Positions 1-9,215 are shown, counted from the first letter of the stretch. The stretch: DNA of 64,000 nucleotides from Evansella sp. AB-P1 (GCF_029688925.1 NZ_JARUKY010000011.1:1-64000); one strand, 5' to 3'. Translations and numbers: made by a program. Notes: generated from the letters alone by a model not told the origin.

Positions 1-45
1 TTTACTTTAGACTATGTTATACATGATTAGTAAACCTTATAACGT

Positions 46-122
<77 letters not shown>

Positions 123-173
123 AAAAATATTTTTAAATCTAAAAGATAAAGTATAAAGTCCTTATATATAATT

Positions 174-262
174 GCCGGGGTGGTGGAATTGGCAGACACA
201 CAGGACTTAAAATCCTGCGGTAGGTGACTATCGTGCCGGTTCAAGTCCGGCCCTCGGCACCA
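174..262 (+). tRNA. tRNA-Leu (TAA)
   Basis: An 89-nt class II tRNA with a long variable arm, anticodon TAA and encoded CCA. It lies 51 bp after the initiator tRNA and 3 bp before tRNA-Arg, consistent with one polycistronic precursor. Confidence 0.96.
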
Positions 263-265
263 TTT

Positions 266-342
266 GCGCCCGTAGCTCAATTGGATAGAGCGTTTGACTA
301 CGGATCAAAAGGTTAGGGGTTCGACTCCTCTCGGGCGCGCCA
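266..342 (+). tRNA. tRNA-Arg (ACG)
   Basis: A 77-nt cloverleaf with anticodon ACG (presumably edited to ICG by TadA) and encoded CCA. Acceptor arm GCGCCCG pairs with CGGGCGC. Confidence 0.96.
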
Positions 343-390
343 TTATATACTCAGCTGACGAAGAGATTCGCAGGTTATTTTAAACAAGAA

Positions 391-467
391 CGGGAAGTGG
401 CTCAGCTTGGTAGAGCACCTGGTTTGGGACCAGGGGGTCGCAGGTTCAAATCCTGTCTTCCCGACCA
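391..467 (+). tRNA. tRNA-Pro (TGG)
   Basis: A 77-nt cloverleaf with anticodon TGG and encoded CCA. Acceptor CGGGAAG pairs with CTTCCCG. Confidence 0.96.
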
Positions 468-473
468 TTATAT

Positions 474-547
474 GCGGGTGTAGTTTAGTGGTAAAACCTC
501 AGCCTTCCAAGCTGATGTCGTGAGTTCGATTCTCATCACCCGCTCCA
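474..547 (+). tRNA. tRNA-Gly (TCC)
   Basis: A 74-nt cloverleaf with anticodon TCC and encoded CCA, 6 bp after tRNA-Pro. Confidence 0.95.
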
Positions 548-619
548 TTTAACTCAAAAGTATTGGACAACCTTACTTTTGTCTTATTACTATAACAAAT
601 AGAAAATCAATAATATTAT

Positions 620-695
620 TCCACAGTAGCTCAGTTGGTAGAGCAATCGGCTGTTAACCGATCGGTCGTAGGTTCGAGTCCTACCTGTGGAGCCA
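620..695 (+). tRNA. tRNA-Asn (GTT)
   Basis: A 76-nt cloverleaf with anticodon GTT and encoded CCA. The acceptor stem TCCACAG/CTGTGGA is perfect. Confidence 0.96.
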
Positions 696-876
696 TTATT
701 TTTATTTATGTTTTTCATAAAAATATAAATAAATTTTAAAATTTAACTCTGTTTAATATCATTTTTGATTTTTGCTGCTGTTGCTCCCTTTCCGTGAGAG
801 TATCTCACCATCTTCAAAAATTAAATGTATAATAAAACAACGTCATCCTTTAACACAGCCTAAAATTATATAAATT

Positions 877-951
877 GGCCCGTTGGTCAAGTGGTTAAGA
901 CACCGCCCTTTCACGGCGGTAACACGGGTTCGAATCCCGTACGGGTCACCA
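877..951 (+). tRNA. tRNA-Glu (TTC)
   Basis: A 75-nt cloverleaf with anticodon TTC and encoded CCA. The 181 bp before it carry no recognisable tRNA and are the widest gap in the array. Confidence 0.95.
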
Positions 952-1031
952 ATCTTTTATATTTTAAGTTAGAAGATAGATATTAAAACTCAATAGAAAC
1001 CTATAACAACCCAACCTCTTATCTCTAAAAT

Positions 1032-1107
1032 GGAGGATTAGCTCAGCTGGGAGAGCACCTGCCTTACAAGCAGGGGGTCGGCGGTTCGAGCCCGTCATCC
1101 TCCACCA
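1032..1107 (+). tRNA. tRNA-Val (TAC)
   Basis: A 76-nt cloverleaf with anticodon TAC and encoded CCA. Acceptor GGAGGAT pairs with ATCCTCC. Confidence 0.96.
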
Positions 1108-1123
1108 TAGTATCTTTATTTAA

Positions 1124-1199
1124 GAGCCATTAGCTCAGTTGGTAGAGCATCTGACTTTTAATCAGAGGGTCGAAGGTTCAAGTCCTTCATGGCTCACCA
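1124..1199 (+). tRNA. tRNA-Lys (TTT)
   Basis: A 76-nt cloverleaf with anticodon TTT and encoded CCA. Acceptor GAGCCAT pairs with ATGGCTC. Confidence 0.96.
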
Positions 1200-1283
1200 T
1201 TTTATTTTTTGGGTATAAGAAGATTTTATTATCGCTTCAAATAATAAATATGAAATCTCACTTCAACTTTTCATCTCTAAAAC

Positions 1284-1368
1284 GCGGGTGTGGCGGAATT
1301 GGCAGACGCGCTAGACTTAGGATCTAGTGTCTTATGACGTGGGGGTTCGACTCCCTTCACCCGCACCA
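1284..1368 (+). tRNA. tRNA-Leu (TAG)
   Basis: An 85-nt class II tRNA with variable arm, anticodon TAG and encoded CCA. It is the last gene of the array; a terminator follows 50 bp downstream. Confidence 0.95.
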
Positions 1369-1418
1369 TTAAATTGATTTTTATAATATTAAATCTAGAC
1401 AACTTTATAAAATATTTA

Positions 1419-1452
1419 CTGTTAGTACCAATTTGGTATTAACAGTTTTTTT
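1419..1452 (+). terminator. Rho-independent terminator of the tRNA array
   Basis: Inverted repeat with arms CTGTTAGTACCA and TGGTATTAACAG (one G-T pair, tiny loop), followed directly by seven T. It closes the tRNA transcription unit. Confidence 0.85.
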
Positions 1453-1689
1453 ATTCTTTTGGTTATGTCACAGGATAGTGTTATTTTAGTATAAATATAT
1501 TTTTGTGGATGATGTGAGACTACCGGAAAATTCATAAGATTTATTTTGAGAGTTACCATAGATATAATAGAAGCCATAGACAGAAAAAATCAACGCTAAT
1601 GATTAACAAACCATTTCAATGGGTTAATTAAATAATTATTTCAGGTGATAGTTAAAAAACAACTATGGATACGTAGTTTTGGATATTTA

Positions 1690-1698
1690 TGGTATAAT
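1690..1698 (+). promoter_or_regulatory. Extended -10 promoter element
   Basis: TGG followed by TATAAT forms an extended -10 (TGnTATAAT) about 50 bp before the DUF1992 gene. No good -35 hexamer is visible at the normal distance, as is common for extended -10 promoters. The rest of 1453-1689 shows nothing recognisable. Confidence 0.5.
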
Positions 1699-1747
1699 TT
1701 CTTTAGAAGTAGAGTTAATGTTATTGTAAAGAGAAAGGAGAATAATT

Positions 1748-2107
1748 ATGTCTAGAGACTTAATTGGGGATATGCTTAGAAAAGACAAAGAAAACGAAGG
1801 TGATTTACCATTAAAAGGAAAAGGAAAGCCTTTATCACGAGAAATATTAGAAGGGGATGCATTAGATAGGACCGTTAAAAATGCTGGTTTTTTGCCTGAG
1901 TGGATTAGATTGCAACAAAAAATTCGTGATCGTTTAATTCTTACTAATAATGAGAAATGGAATGGATTAGCTTTAGATAAATTGGAAAATGAAGTAGCTT
2001 CCATTAATGATTTAATAAAGAAATACAACAAGATTTGTCCTACAAAAATGCAAAAAATGTTATTAGATCCTACACGACTAGAATCGCAATTAAGAAACTG
2101 GGAATAG
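1748..2107 (+). CDS. DUF1992 (DnaJ-homologue subfamily C member 28 conserved domain) protein
   Basis: A 119-residue soluble protein. Residues about 18-60 carry the DUF1992 signature: a GKGKPL stretch, then a conserved KNAGFLPEW segment, then a charged helix. Despite the family name there is no J domain. Its biochemical role is unknown. The ATG follows AGAAAGGAG at good spacing and an extended -10 lies about 50 bp upstream. It appears monocistronic: 530 bp of non-coding sequence separate it from the sugar operon. Family assignment is fairly secure from the motif; no function is inferred. Confidence 0.75.
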   Translation: MSRDLIGDMLRKDKENEGDLPLKGKGKPLSREILEGDALDRTVKNAGFLPEWIRLQQKIRDRLILTNNEKWNGLALDKLENEVASINDLIKKYNKICPTKMQKMLLDPTRLESQLRNWE

Positions 2108-2339
2108 TTTTCTAACGTACGTTTATGTACATACTGCCAGTAGAATAAATTAGTATTTTATGTATTATGAGATTAGTATATTATTTTTAGTATTAATCTA
2201 TTTTGTTTGTTCTTCCAGCTCTTCTTATATATCATTTTTAACTCATTATGATAATAGACAAAATATAACTTTGCTATATTCCTTAAAAAAATTTTCAGAA
2301 TTCTATTGCAATTTTTAATAATTAAATGTATTATAATTG
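2108..2339. other. AT-rich gene-free stretch
   Basis: No credible gene, RNA or terminator is seen between the DUF1992 gene and the first LacI-type operator. Confidence 0.5.
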
Positions 2340-2353
2340 CGAAAGCGGTTTCA
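2340..2353. promoter_or_regulatory. LacI/cre-type operator 1
   Basis: The core GAAAGCGGTTTC (2341-2352) is a near-palindrome centred on CG. It fits the CcpA cre consensus TGWAANCGNTNWCA at all but the first base. It lies about 290 bp before the sugar-operon start, so it may serve a distant operator in looping, or a local LacI protein. Confidence 0.5.
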
Positions 2354-2471
2354 TAAATAATTTACTACTTGATTTATTTTATGATTATATTCCTACAATT
2401 AAACTTATTTTAATCTACAAAATCTTACATCTAATTAATTCACCTATGTATTATTACATTATTTCTATATT

Positions 2472-2485
2472 TGTAAGCGATTTCA
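2472..2485. promoter_or_regulatory. cre site (CcpA)
   Basis: TGTAAGCGATTTCA matches the cre consensus TGWAANCGNTNWCA at every position. Its location upstream of a sugar-uptake operon suggests carbon catabolite control. Confidence 0.6.
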
Positions 2486-2516
2486 TTATTTTTTCTTATA
2501 TTTTTTTGTAAATTAA

Positions 2517-2528
2517 GAAACCGGTTTC
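2517..2528. promoter_or_regulatory. Perfect LacI-family operator palindrome
   Basis: GAAACCGGTTTC is a perfect 12-bp palindrome with the central CpG typical of LacI-family sites. It is about 110 bp before the lipoprotein gene, close to or within a likely promoter (TTGTAA at 2506-2511, weak AT-rich -10 near 2530-2535). It probably binds the regulator encoded at 5809-6858. Confidence 0.6.
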
Positions 2529-2637
2529 GTAATTAGTATTTAGAGTAAAATCTGTTTTGTTCCTTGTTCTCTGTCGTCTCGTTTTTCTGCTTTTGTTTTT
2601 AAATTTTATTCTGTAAATCATTAAAGGGGGAATTAAG

Positions 2638-3906
2638 TTGAAAGGGAAAAGTTTACTTTTATTGTTGTCCGTTGTAGTTCTATCCATTTCTCTAGTAGCA
2701 TGTGGAAACAATGAAGATACTGGTGGCAGTGAATCTGTTGAATTAGATTTTTGGGTTTTCGGTAGTACGGGGTACGATGATTTGGTAGATGAGTATAAAG
2801 AAATTGCACCAAATGTAACTATTAATTTCAATCAAGGAGAAATGGATGATACGCATAATAATCTTTTTACCTCTTTATCAGCAGGCAGTGGGGCTCCTGA
2901 CATTGCAATGATAGAGGTAAGTGAGGTTGCAAGATTCCTTGAGGCAAGTGATAAGTTTCATAACCTATTTGACTATGGAGCTGAAGATGTTGCTGGAAAT
3001 TATTTAGATTGGAAATGGCTCCAAGCACAAAATGTAGATGGGGATTTCCAATTAGGTTTACCAACAGATATTGGACCTACAACAATGTTTTACAGAACAG
3101 ATGTAATAGAGGCAGCTGGATTACCAACAGATCCAGAAGAGCTAGCTGCTGAAATTGATACTTGGGATGCATTCTATGAAGCTGCGAAAACCATAAAAGA
3201 AACTACAGGAAAGCCTATATCAGATAGTCCGACGTTAGTTTTTAATGCTATACGTGATCAACAGTCTCAGCAATATTTTAATGAGGATAACGAATTAATT
3301 ATAGAGAATACAGTAAAAGATGCATACGACTTTACAACAAAAATGCTACAAGAAGGACTAATCGGTCAAAACTCGTTATGGACGGCAGAATGGGGAAGTG
3401 CAATGGGAGAAGGTAGTTATGCCATTTTACCTGGGGCTCCTGCATGGATGATTGGAGTCGTGAAAGATAATGCGCCAGATGCTAGTGGTAATTGGGCTTT
3501 AACGACTATACCTGAAGGGGCTGGGAATTGGGGAGGTTCCTTCTTAACAATACCAGCTGAATCCGATCACCCACAGGAAGCATTTGATTTTATAGCATGG
3601 TTAACAGCACCCGAACAACAACTAAAATCCTTCCATGGAATGGGGTTATTCCCTTCAGCACCTGATGTTTATGATGATGAGGAATTTTTAGATACTACAG
3701 ATGATTATTTTAGTGGTGCTCAAACGGCAAAAATATTTGCTGAGGCTGCTGAATCAGTTGTAGAGGTTTATATGGGAGTAAATTACGGCACTGTAAATAC
3801 GGAGATTGAAACAGCAATCATGAATGTTGCGGAAGATGGTGCAGATCCTCAAGGTGAATGGGAAGCTGCAGTACGTCGTATCGAACAACAATTAGAAAGA
3901 CAATAA
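2638..3906 (+). CDS. ABC transporter sugar-binding lipoprotein (family 1)
   Basis: A 422-residue extracellular solute-binding protein. It starts at TTG behind AAAGGGGG; residues 1-21 are a hydrophobic signal peptide ending in the lipobox LVAC, so Cys22 is lipidated. The mature part has the aromatic-rich, domain-alternating pattern of MalE-like (family 1) binding proteins. It is the first gene of an operon with two permeases, a LacI regulator, a YesL-like protein and a GH1 glucosidase, so the ligand is probably a beta-linked gluco-oligosaccharide; that substrate is inference from context. No ATPase gene is in the operon, so a shared MsmX-type ATPase is likely. Confidence 0.9.
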   Translation: MKGKSLLLLLSVVVLSISLVACGNNEDTGGSESVELDFWVFGSTGYDDLVDEYKEIAPNVTINFNQGEMDDTHNNLFTSLSAGSGAPDIAMIEVSEVARFLEASDKFHNLFDYGAEDVAGNYLDWKWLQAQNVDGDFQLGLPTDIGPTTMFYRTDVIEAAGLPTDPEELAAEIDTWDAFYEAAKTIKETTGKPISDSPTLVFNAIRDQQSQQYFNEDNELIIENTVKDAYDFTTKMLQEGLIGQNSLWTAEWGSAMGEGSYAILPGAPAWMIGVVKDNAPDASGNWALTTIPEGAGNWGGSFLTIPAESDHPQEAFDFIAWLTAPEQQLKSFHGMGLFPSAPDVYDDEEFLDTTDDYFSGAQTAKIFAEAAESVVEVYMGVNYGTVNTEIETAIMNVAEDGADPQGEWEAAVRRIEQQLERQ

Positions 3907-3920
3907 ACAGAAACAAAAAT

Positions 3921-3952
3921 AAGCGGTCTATCGTCAATGACATGGACCGCTT
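3921..3952 (+). other. Intercistronic hairpin after the binding-protein gene
   Basis: An 11-bp stem (AAGCGGTCTAT with ATGGACCGCTT, one G-T pair) without a following T-run. Hairpins in this position often stabilise the upstream binding-protein mRNA, giving more of it than of the permeases. Confidence 0.6.
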
Positions 3953-3979
3953 AGAGATTAGTAGAAAGGGGGAGGAGCA

Positions 3980-4903
3980 TTGGCACAAATAGAGATGAAT
4001 AAACAAACAGCTCCAAAAGATTCGCCCTTAAGTGAAAAGAAAAAAGAATCCTTCCACGGTTATTTGTATATATCGCCGTTCTTTGTCTTATTTGCTATCT
4101 TTGGCTTATTCCCTATTCTATTTAGTTTTTACCTAGCATTCCAAAGATGGAATGGATTAGGGGAAATGGAATTCATGGGCCTACAAAACTTCAAATGGAT
4201 ATTAACGGATCCACTCTTTTGGAAAGCATTATCAAACACTATGATCATGTGGGTCTTAGGAACCCTTCCACAGTTAGTTATCGGAATTATTTTGGCCTAT
4301 GCATTGAACTCAGTATTAATCAAATTTAAAAGCTTTTTCAGAGTTTCCATATTTATGCCTTATGTAACCTCGACAGTAGCTGTTGCTATCGTATTTGGTA
4401 TTATGTTTAACAGCCAAGAGTTTGGGTTAGTAAATGCCATCCTAGGAAATTTTGGGTTTGATCCAATAAATTGGGGTAGTTCTGAGTGGGGAGTTAAAAT
4501 AGCTATTTCGACAATGGTATTTTGGCGTTGGGTTGGATATAATACAATTATTTATTTAGCAGGCTTACAAGGAATTCCAAATGATTTATATGAAGCTGCA
4601 ACAATTGATGGTGCATCTATTAGGCAGAAAATACAGTATATAACTATACCAATGCTACGACCGATTATCATATTAACTGTATTTACTTCCACTATTGGGG
4701 CACTCCAATTGTTTACTGAACCTTTGATTTTTATAGGGCGAACGTATAGAGAAGAAGGAATAACCGTTGTTCTTTATTTATACCGAGAAGCCTTTTCAAA
4801 TTCAGCCTTTGGTCCAGCTTCAGCAACAGCAGTTATCTTATTTGGAATAATCATCATTTTTTCTACAATAAATGTCATCATAGCAAATCGGCTTGCGCGG
4901 TAA
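3980..4903 (+). CDS. ABC sugar transporter permease, MalF/UgpA type
   Basis: A 307-residue inner-membrane permease with about six transmembrane segments after a cytosolic N-terminus of about 27 residues. The conserved EAA loop (EAATIDGAS, near residue 204) contacts the ATPase. The TTG start is set by GGGGGAGG a few bases upstream. It follows the binding protein by 73 bp, with a hairpin between, and precedes its MalG-type partner by 12 bp. It forms half of the sugar channel. Confidence 0.9.
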   Translation: MAQIEMNKQTAPKDSPLSEKKKESFHGYLYISPFFVLFAIFGLFPILFSFYLAFQRWNGLGEMEFMGLQNFKWILTDPLFWKALSNTMIMWVLGTLPQLVIGIILAYALNSVLIKFKSFFRVSIFMPYVTSTVAVAIVFGIMFNSQEFGLVNAILGNFGFDPINWGSSEWGVKIAISTMVFWRWVGYNTIIYLAGLQGIPNDLYEAATIDGASIRQKIQYITIPMLRPIIILTVFTSTIGALQLFTEPLIFIGRTYREEGITVVLYLYREAFSNSAFGPASATAVILFGIIIIFSTINVIIANRLAR

Positions 4904-4915
4904 GGGGGATTTCAA

Positions 4916-5761
4916 GTGAATCAATCAAACAAAATTAATACGTTCTCCATTTCAAGATTATTTGTATATACCCTGCTAATTATCGCTTCCTTTTTATCCA
5001 TTTTTCCGTTTTATTGGATGTTTGTAATGGCAACAAATCATAACAGTGCAATTAACAATTTACCACCTGCAGTTATTCCTGGTTCTCAACTAGTAACAAA
5101 CTTTACGAATGTAATTAACACAATAGATTTCTTTGGAGCAATATTAAACTCGTTAATAGTAGCAACCTTTGCAACGGCAGGAACATTATTTATTTGTTCA
5201 TTAGCTGGATTTGCATTTGCAAAATTACACTTTAAAGGAAAAAACATTCTATTTATAGCAATCTTAGTAACAATGATGATTCCACCACAGCTAGGATTAA
5301 TTCCACAATATATTATTATTACAAAACTAGGGTGGCTTAATGATTTAAGAGCAATCATCGTACCAGGTCTGATAGATGCTTTCGGAATATTTTGGATGAG
5401 GCAATATATTAGTAGTAACGTTCCAGATGAATTGATGGATGCTGCCAAAATAGACGGCTGCTCTACATTCAGAGTTTATTGGAATATAACAGTGCCTGTT
5501 ATTATACCTGCTTTTGCAACTTTAGCTATCATTAAATTTATGTACATGTGGAATGACTTTTTATGGCCATTAGTTGTATTACGGGATCAATCATCGCACA
5601 CAATACAAGTTGCATTAAGAGGACTCATTGACAACTATGTACGAGATAATGGTATGATTTTATCAGGAACTTTTTGGGCAACTGTACCATTAGTTATTGT
5701 ATTTTTACTGTTAAATCGATTATTTATATCGAGTTTAACAGAAGGTGCAGTAAAAAGCTGA
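4916..5761 (+). CDS. ABC sugar transporter permease, MalG/UgpE type
   Basis: A 281-residue permease with about six transmembrane segments and an EAA loop (DAAKIDGCS, near residue 174). The GTG start sits behind AAGGGGG. Paired with the preceding MalF-type permease it would form the heterodimeric pore. Typical length and no odd residues. Confidence 0.9.
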   Translation: MNQSNKINTFSISRLFVYTLLIIASFLSIFPFYWMFVMATNHNSAINNLPPAVIPGSQLVTNFTNVINTIDFFGAILNSLIVATFATAGTLFICSLAGFAFAKLHFKGKNILFIAILVTMMIPPQLGLIPQYIIITKLGWLNDLRAIIVPGLIDAFGIFWMRQYISSNVPDELMDAAKIDGCSTFRVYWNITVPVIIPAFATLAIIKFMYMWNDFLWPLVVLRDQSSHTIQVALRGLIDNYVRDNGMILSGTFWATVPLVIVFLLLNRLFISSLTEGAVKS

Positions 5762-5808
5762 ATCTATTACTTTCATAAAATATATGAGCTAGAATAGAAG
5801 GGATAACT

Positions 5809-6858
5809 ATGAGATTAACCATTCGAGATATAGCAAAAATGGCAGGAGTCTCTCCTGCAACAGTATCAAAAATTATTAATAACTATGGTGAAATTAGCAG
5901 CACTACAAAGGATAAGGTAAATCGAATTATTGAAGAAACTGGTTATAAACCTACATTTTCAGCAAAGGCATTAGCAACGAAGAAGTCAAATTTAATCGGA
6001 ATTATTTATGCAGGAAAAGTAAATGTAGATTTAAATCATCCATTTTTCAATGAAGTTATAAACCATTTTAAAAAAACTGTAGGTAAGCTAGGGTATGATC
6101 TTCTTATTTTTAGTAATGAAAGGTTTGCTCAAGAACAAGAAAATTATCTCCCACGTGCTAGACACTTTCACGTGGATGGTTGTCTGATTATTGCTGGGGA
6201 AGAAATACAATCTGCTATTTATGAATTAGATCAAAGTGACATTCCTTGTGTTGGTGTTGATATTCAACTTACTGGACCCATGTCAAGCTATGTCATGACC
6301 GATAATGAAAAAGTTTCTACTAAGGTAGTGGAACACTTATACTTACATTCTGTGAGGGATATTGCTTATATTGGAGGTAAGAAAAAATCTCCTATAGCAC
6401 AAATAAGGTTAAAGGGATTCTTGTCAGCAATGAATCAATTTGGTCTTGAAGTGAAAGAGGAATGGATTCATTTTGGAGATTTTTTTGAAGAGAGTGGATA
6501 TGAAGCAATGACGAAAATACTCGAGTCATCAACACATCCTAAGGCTGTTTATGCTACTTCTGATATGATGGCTCTTGGTGCCATTCAAGCAATAAAAGAT
6601 AAAGGACTAAGTGTCCCACATGATATTCGAGTGGTAGGATGTGACGATATTGATGCATGTCGCTACAGTGAACCGAAGCTTACAACAATAAAACAAGATA
6701 AAGAGAAGCTAGGAAAGCTTTCTGGTCATATGCTTCACGATTTAATTGATAGAAAGATTGAATCAAAAGAAATTCAAGTAGATCCTGAGTTAATTATTAG
6801 AGAGTCTTGTGGATCCGTAGTTAAACCTACAATCAATATTGTAAGGCAAAATTGTTAA
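5809..6858 (+). CDS. LacI-family transcriptional regulator
   Basis: A 349-residue regulator: N-terminal LacI helix-turn-helix and hinge (residues about 3-60, with DIAKMAGVSPATVSK) and a periplasmic-binding-protein-like sensor domain. It lies inside the transport operon, 47 bp after the MalG-type permease, so it is probably the local sugar-responsive repressor. The perfect palindrome at 2517-2528 is the obvious operator. ATG start behind GAAGGGAT. Confidence 0.92.
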   Translation: MRLTIRDIAKMAGVSPATVSKIINNYGEISSTTKDKVNRIIEETGYKPTFSAKALATKKSNLIGIIYAGKVNVDLNHPFFNEVINHFKKTVGKLGYDLLIFSNERFAQEQENYLPRARHFHVDGCLIIAGEEIQSAIYELDQSDIPCVGVDIQLTGPMSSYVMTDNEKVSTKVVEHLYLHSVRDIAYIGGKKKSPIAQIRLKGFLSAMNQFGLEVKEEWIHFGDFFEESGYEAMTKILESSTHPKAVYATSDMMALGAIQAIKDKGLSVPHDIRVVGCDDIDACRYSEPKLTTIKQDKEKLGKLSGHMLHDLIDRKIESKEIQVDPELIIRESCGSVVKPTINIVRQNC

Positions 6859-6892
6859 AAATGTATCAATTTTATAGGGAGGAGGGGAGATA

Positions 6893-7507
6893 TTGGGGAA
6901 ATCACAAAGTACTTTTTATCGGATACTTGAAATATTCACCTCTTTCCTATTACTAAATAGTCTTTGGTTAATTTTTTGTCTTCCCTTATTCACTATTTTT
7001 TCATCTACAGCAGCTATGATTGGAGTAACACGTAAATGGCTTACAAAAGAAATCGATTTCGGTGTGATCAAGCCTTTTTTACAGCTCTTCAAAGAAAATA
7101 TGAAACAAGGTATCATTGTTCAAATGTTATGGATAGGAATGGCAATAGTTTTAACTGTTAATTTTATTATCGTATTCCAAAATGAATTTGTAGGGAAAGA
7201 AATTATCTTTAGTTTAACAGCGTTCCTCTCCATGATATTTATGCTCATGTCTATCTATCTCCTTCCACTAATGGTGCATTACCACCTTTCATTGAAGGAT
7301 CTTTTAAAAAATAGTTTGTTTCTTTCGATTGGTTCACTAGGAACTACCTTCTTATGTTTAGGAAGTTTAGTAGCAATCATTGCATTAACCTATATATTTC
7401 CTTTTGCAATATTAATTAGTGGAAGTTTAACTTCTATAATTGTTTATCAACTTTGTCATAAAACGTTCGAAAAACATAAAAGTCATTTAAATAATAAGAC
7501 TGCTTAA
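6893..7507 (+). CDS. YesL-like membrane protein (DUF624)
   Basis: A 204-residue integral membrane protein with about five or six hydrophobic segments and the N-terminal arrangement of the YesL/DUF624 family, which is regularly found in oligosaccharide ABC operons of Bacilli. Molecular role unknown; it may assist the transporter. TTG start with strong GGGAGGAGGGG upstream. It lies between the regulator and the glucosidase. Confidence 0.8.
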   Translation: MGKSQSTFYRILEIFTSFLLLNSLWLIFCLPLFTIFSSTAAMIGVTRKWLTKEIDFGVIKPFLQLFKENMKQGIIVQMLWIGMAIVLTVNFIIVFQNEFVGKEIIFSLTAFLSMIFMLMSIYLLPLMVHYHLSLKDLLKNSLFLSIGSLGTTFLCLGSLVAIIALTYIFPFAILISGSLTSIIVYQLCHKTFEKHKSHLNNKTA

Positions 7508-7608
7508 TTATATATGATGGAATCGTTTGATCACTACGATATTAACTATAAAGAAAAGAAGTGAAAGTATTATTATATTTTTAGACAAATGATTTTGGAG
7601 GTTTTATT

Positions 7609-8952
7609 ATGTCTATTATACAATTTCCTACTGAAATGAAATGGGGAGTAGCAACTGCCTCTTATCAAATTGAAGGTGCTGTTAATGAAGATGGGCGTGG
7701 ACTTTCTATTTGGGATACGTTTAGTCATACTCCCGGAAAAGTTCTAAATGGTGATAATGGTGATATTGCTTGTGATAGTTATCACCGATACGAAGAGGAT
7801 ATTGCTTTATTAAAGGATTTAGGAGTAGATGTTTATCGCTTCTCTATTGCTTGGCCAAGAATATACCCTCAAGGAACTGGAGATGTGAATGAAAAGGGGC
7901 TAGCGTTTTATCATAAATTTGTTGATACATTACTAGAGAATGGAATTGAACCCATTTGTACCTTATACCATTGGGATTTACCTCAAGCGTTACAAGACGA
8001 AGGAGGTTGGAACAATAGGTCTACAATTGATGCCTTTGTCGAGTATGCAGAGACAATGTTTCGTGAGTTTAAGGGAAAAATAAACTATTGGATTACATTA
8101 AATGAACCATGGTGTACTTCCTTTTTGTCTAATTATTTGGGTGTTCATGCACCAGGGTACAATGATTTGCAGCTAGCGGTTAACGTTTCCCACCACTTGC
8201 TTCTTGCTCACGGAAGAGCTGTTCAAAAATTTAGAGAGCTAAATATAGAAGGCGAAATTGGATATGCACCGAATACTACTTGGATTGACCCATATAGTAA
8301 TAAAACAGAAGATATTCAAGCTTGTCAACGTGAAATAGGTTGGTACATTGAATGGTTCATGGATCCTGTTTTTAAAGGGAAATATCCTGAGTTTTTGGTT
8401 GAATGGTTCAAAAATAAAGGTGTAAAATTACCTATTAATGAAGGAGATTTAGAGGTTATAAAACAACCTATTGATTTCATAGGAATTAATTATTATAGTG
8501 GTCACGTTGGTCGTTATAAAGAAGGTGAGGGCCTTTTTCATTTAGAAATGATAGATTTAGGCTATGAACGAACAGATATTGATTGGCCAATATATCCAGA
8601 TGGCTTTTACCATGTGTTAACACATATTACAGAAAGATATGGAAAAGTTCCAATTTATATCACGGAAAACGGATCATGCTACAACGAAGAGCCTGTCCAT
8701 GGACGAGTAAAGGATAATAACCGTATAAAATATTTACAACAACACCTTACATCGTTACATCGTGCTATTCAATCTGGTGTAAATATCAAAGGTTATATTT
8801 CGTGGTCATTAATGGATAATTTTGAATGGGCAGAGGGATACAGTAAACGTTTTGGTCTTGTATTTATAAACTTCCGAACACTAGAACGTATAAAAAAAGA
8901 CAGCTTTTATTGGTATAAAAAAACGATAGAAAATAAGTGGTTTGATCTTTAA
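7609..8952 (+). CDS. bglA: GH1 beta-glucosidase
   Basis: A 447-residue cytosolic glycoside hydrolase family 1 enzyme that splits beta-glucosides such as cellobiose. The acid/base Glu lies in LNEPW (near residue 166), the nucleophile Glu in ITENG (near residue 352), and the start-proximal ATASYQIEGA and C-terminal WSLMDNFEW motifs are present. Full family length, no signal peptide. It has its own GGAGG before the ATG. As last gene of the operon it would hydrolyse what the transporter imports without phosphorylation (no 6-P specificity context, no PTS genes nearby). Confidence 0.93.
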   Translation: MSIIQFPTEMKWGVATASYQIEGAVNEDGRGLSIWDTFSHTPGKVLNGDNGDIACDSYHRYEEDIALLKDLGVDVYRFSIAWPRIYPQGTGDVNEKGLAFYHKFVDTLLENGIEPICTLYHWDLPQALQDEGGWNNRSTIDAFVEYAETMFREFKGKINYWITLNEPWCTSFLSNYLGVHAPGYNDLQLAVNVSHHLLLAHGRAVQKFRELNIEGEIGYAPNTTWIDPYSNKTEDIQACQREIGWYIEWFMDPVFKGKYPEFLVEWFKNKGVKLPINEGDLEVIKQPIDFIGINYYSGHVGRYKEGEGLFHLEMIDLGYERTDIDWPIYPDGFYHVLTHITERYGKVPIYITENGSCYNEEPVHGRVKDNNRIKYLQQHLTSLHRAIQSGVNIKGYISWSLMDNFEWAEGYSKRFGLVFINFRTLERIKKDSFYWYKKTIENKWFDL

Positions 8953-8983
8953 TCCTTTTGTTGAAAATAAACATAAATTCTAA

Positions 8984-9029
8984 AAAAATGCCTGTAAGTT
9001 AATGTTCGTTAACTTACAGGCATTTTTTA
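8984..9029 (+). terminator. Rho-independent terminator of the beta-glucoside operon
   Basis: Long perfect stem (ATGCCTGTAAGTTAA pairing with TTAACTTACAGGCAT, loop TGTTCG), flanked by an A-run and a T-run; could work in both directions. Confidence 0.93.
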
Positions 9030-9148
9030 TTGTTTTTTTAAAAGACAAGCAGAAAGTATATAATTGACTCTAAAGATAAAAAATTTAAATATTTTCAAAC
9101 ATTGTCTAGTTTTCTTATATAAAGAATAAAATACAAGAGATAATTCTT

Positions 9149-9215
9149 CATGACATTTGTCATGTCCTTTTTTTGACGTTTGTGACTTAAATAACATTTC
9201 CACTATATTTATACT
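9149..9215 (+). promoter_or_regulatory. des promoter with DesR-type operator
   Basis: CATGACA-tt-TGTCATG (9149-9164) is a perfect inverted repeat, and a degenerate copy TGACGTTTGTGAC follows at 9174-9186. Downstream, TTAAAT (9187-9192) and TATACT (9210-9215) with a 17-bp spacer form a promoter with a poor -35, as expected for an activated promoter. The two boxes sit about 65 and 42 bp before the predicted transcription start, matching the layout known for DesR control of des. Confidence 0.75.

Noticed and set aside
720-870. Possible extra or decayed tRNA in the largest gap of the array
   Set aside because: A GAG/CTC hairpin is present but no acceptor or T-arm consensus could be found.
1139-1327. 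62-codon frame across the tRNA-Lys and tRNA-Leu genes
   Set aside because: It reads through two certain tRNA genes; no ribosome binding site.
2326-2511. 61-codon frame MYYNCESG... upstream of the sugar operon
   Set aside because: It overlaps two operator palindromes, has no ribosome binding site and has low-complexity composition.
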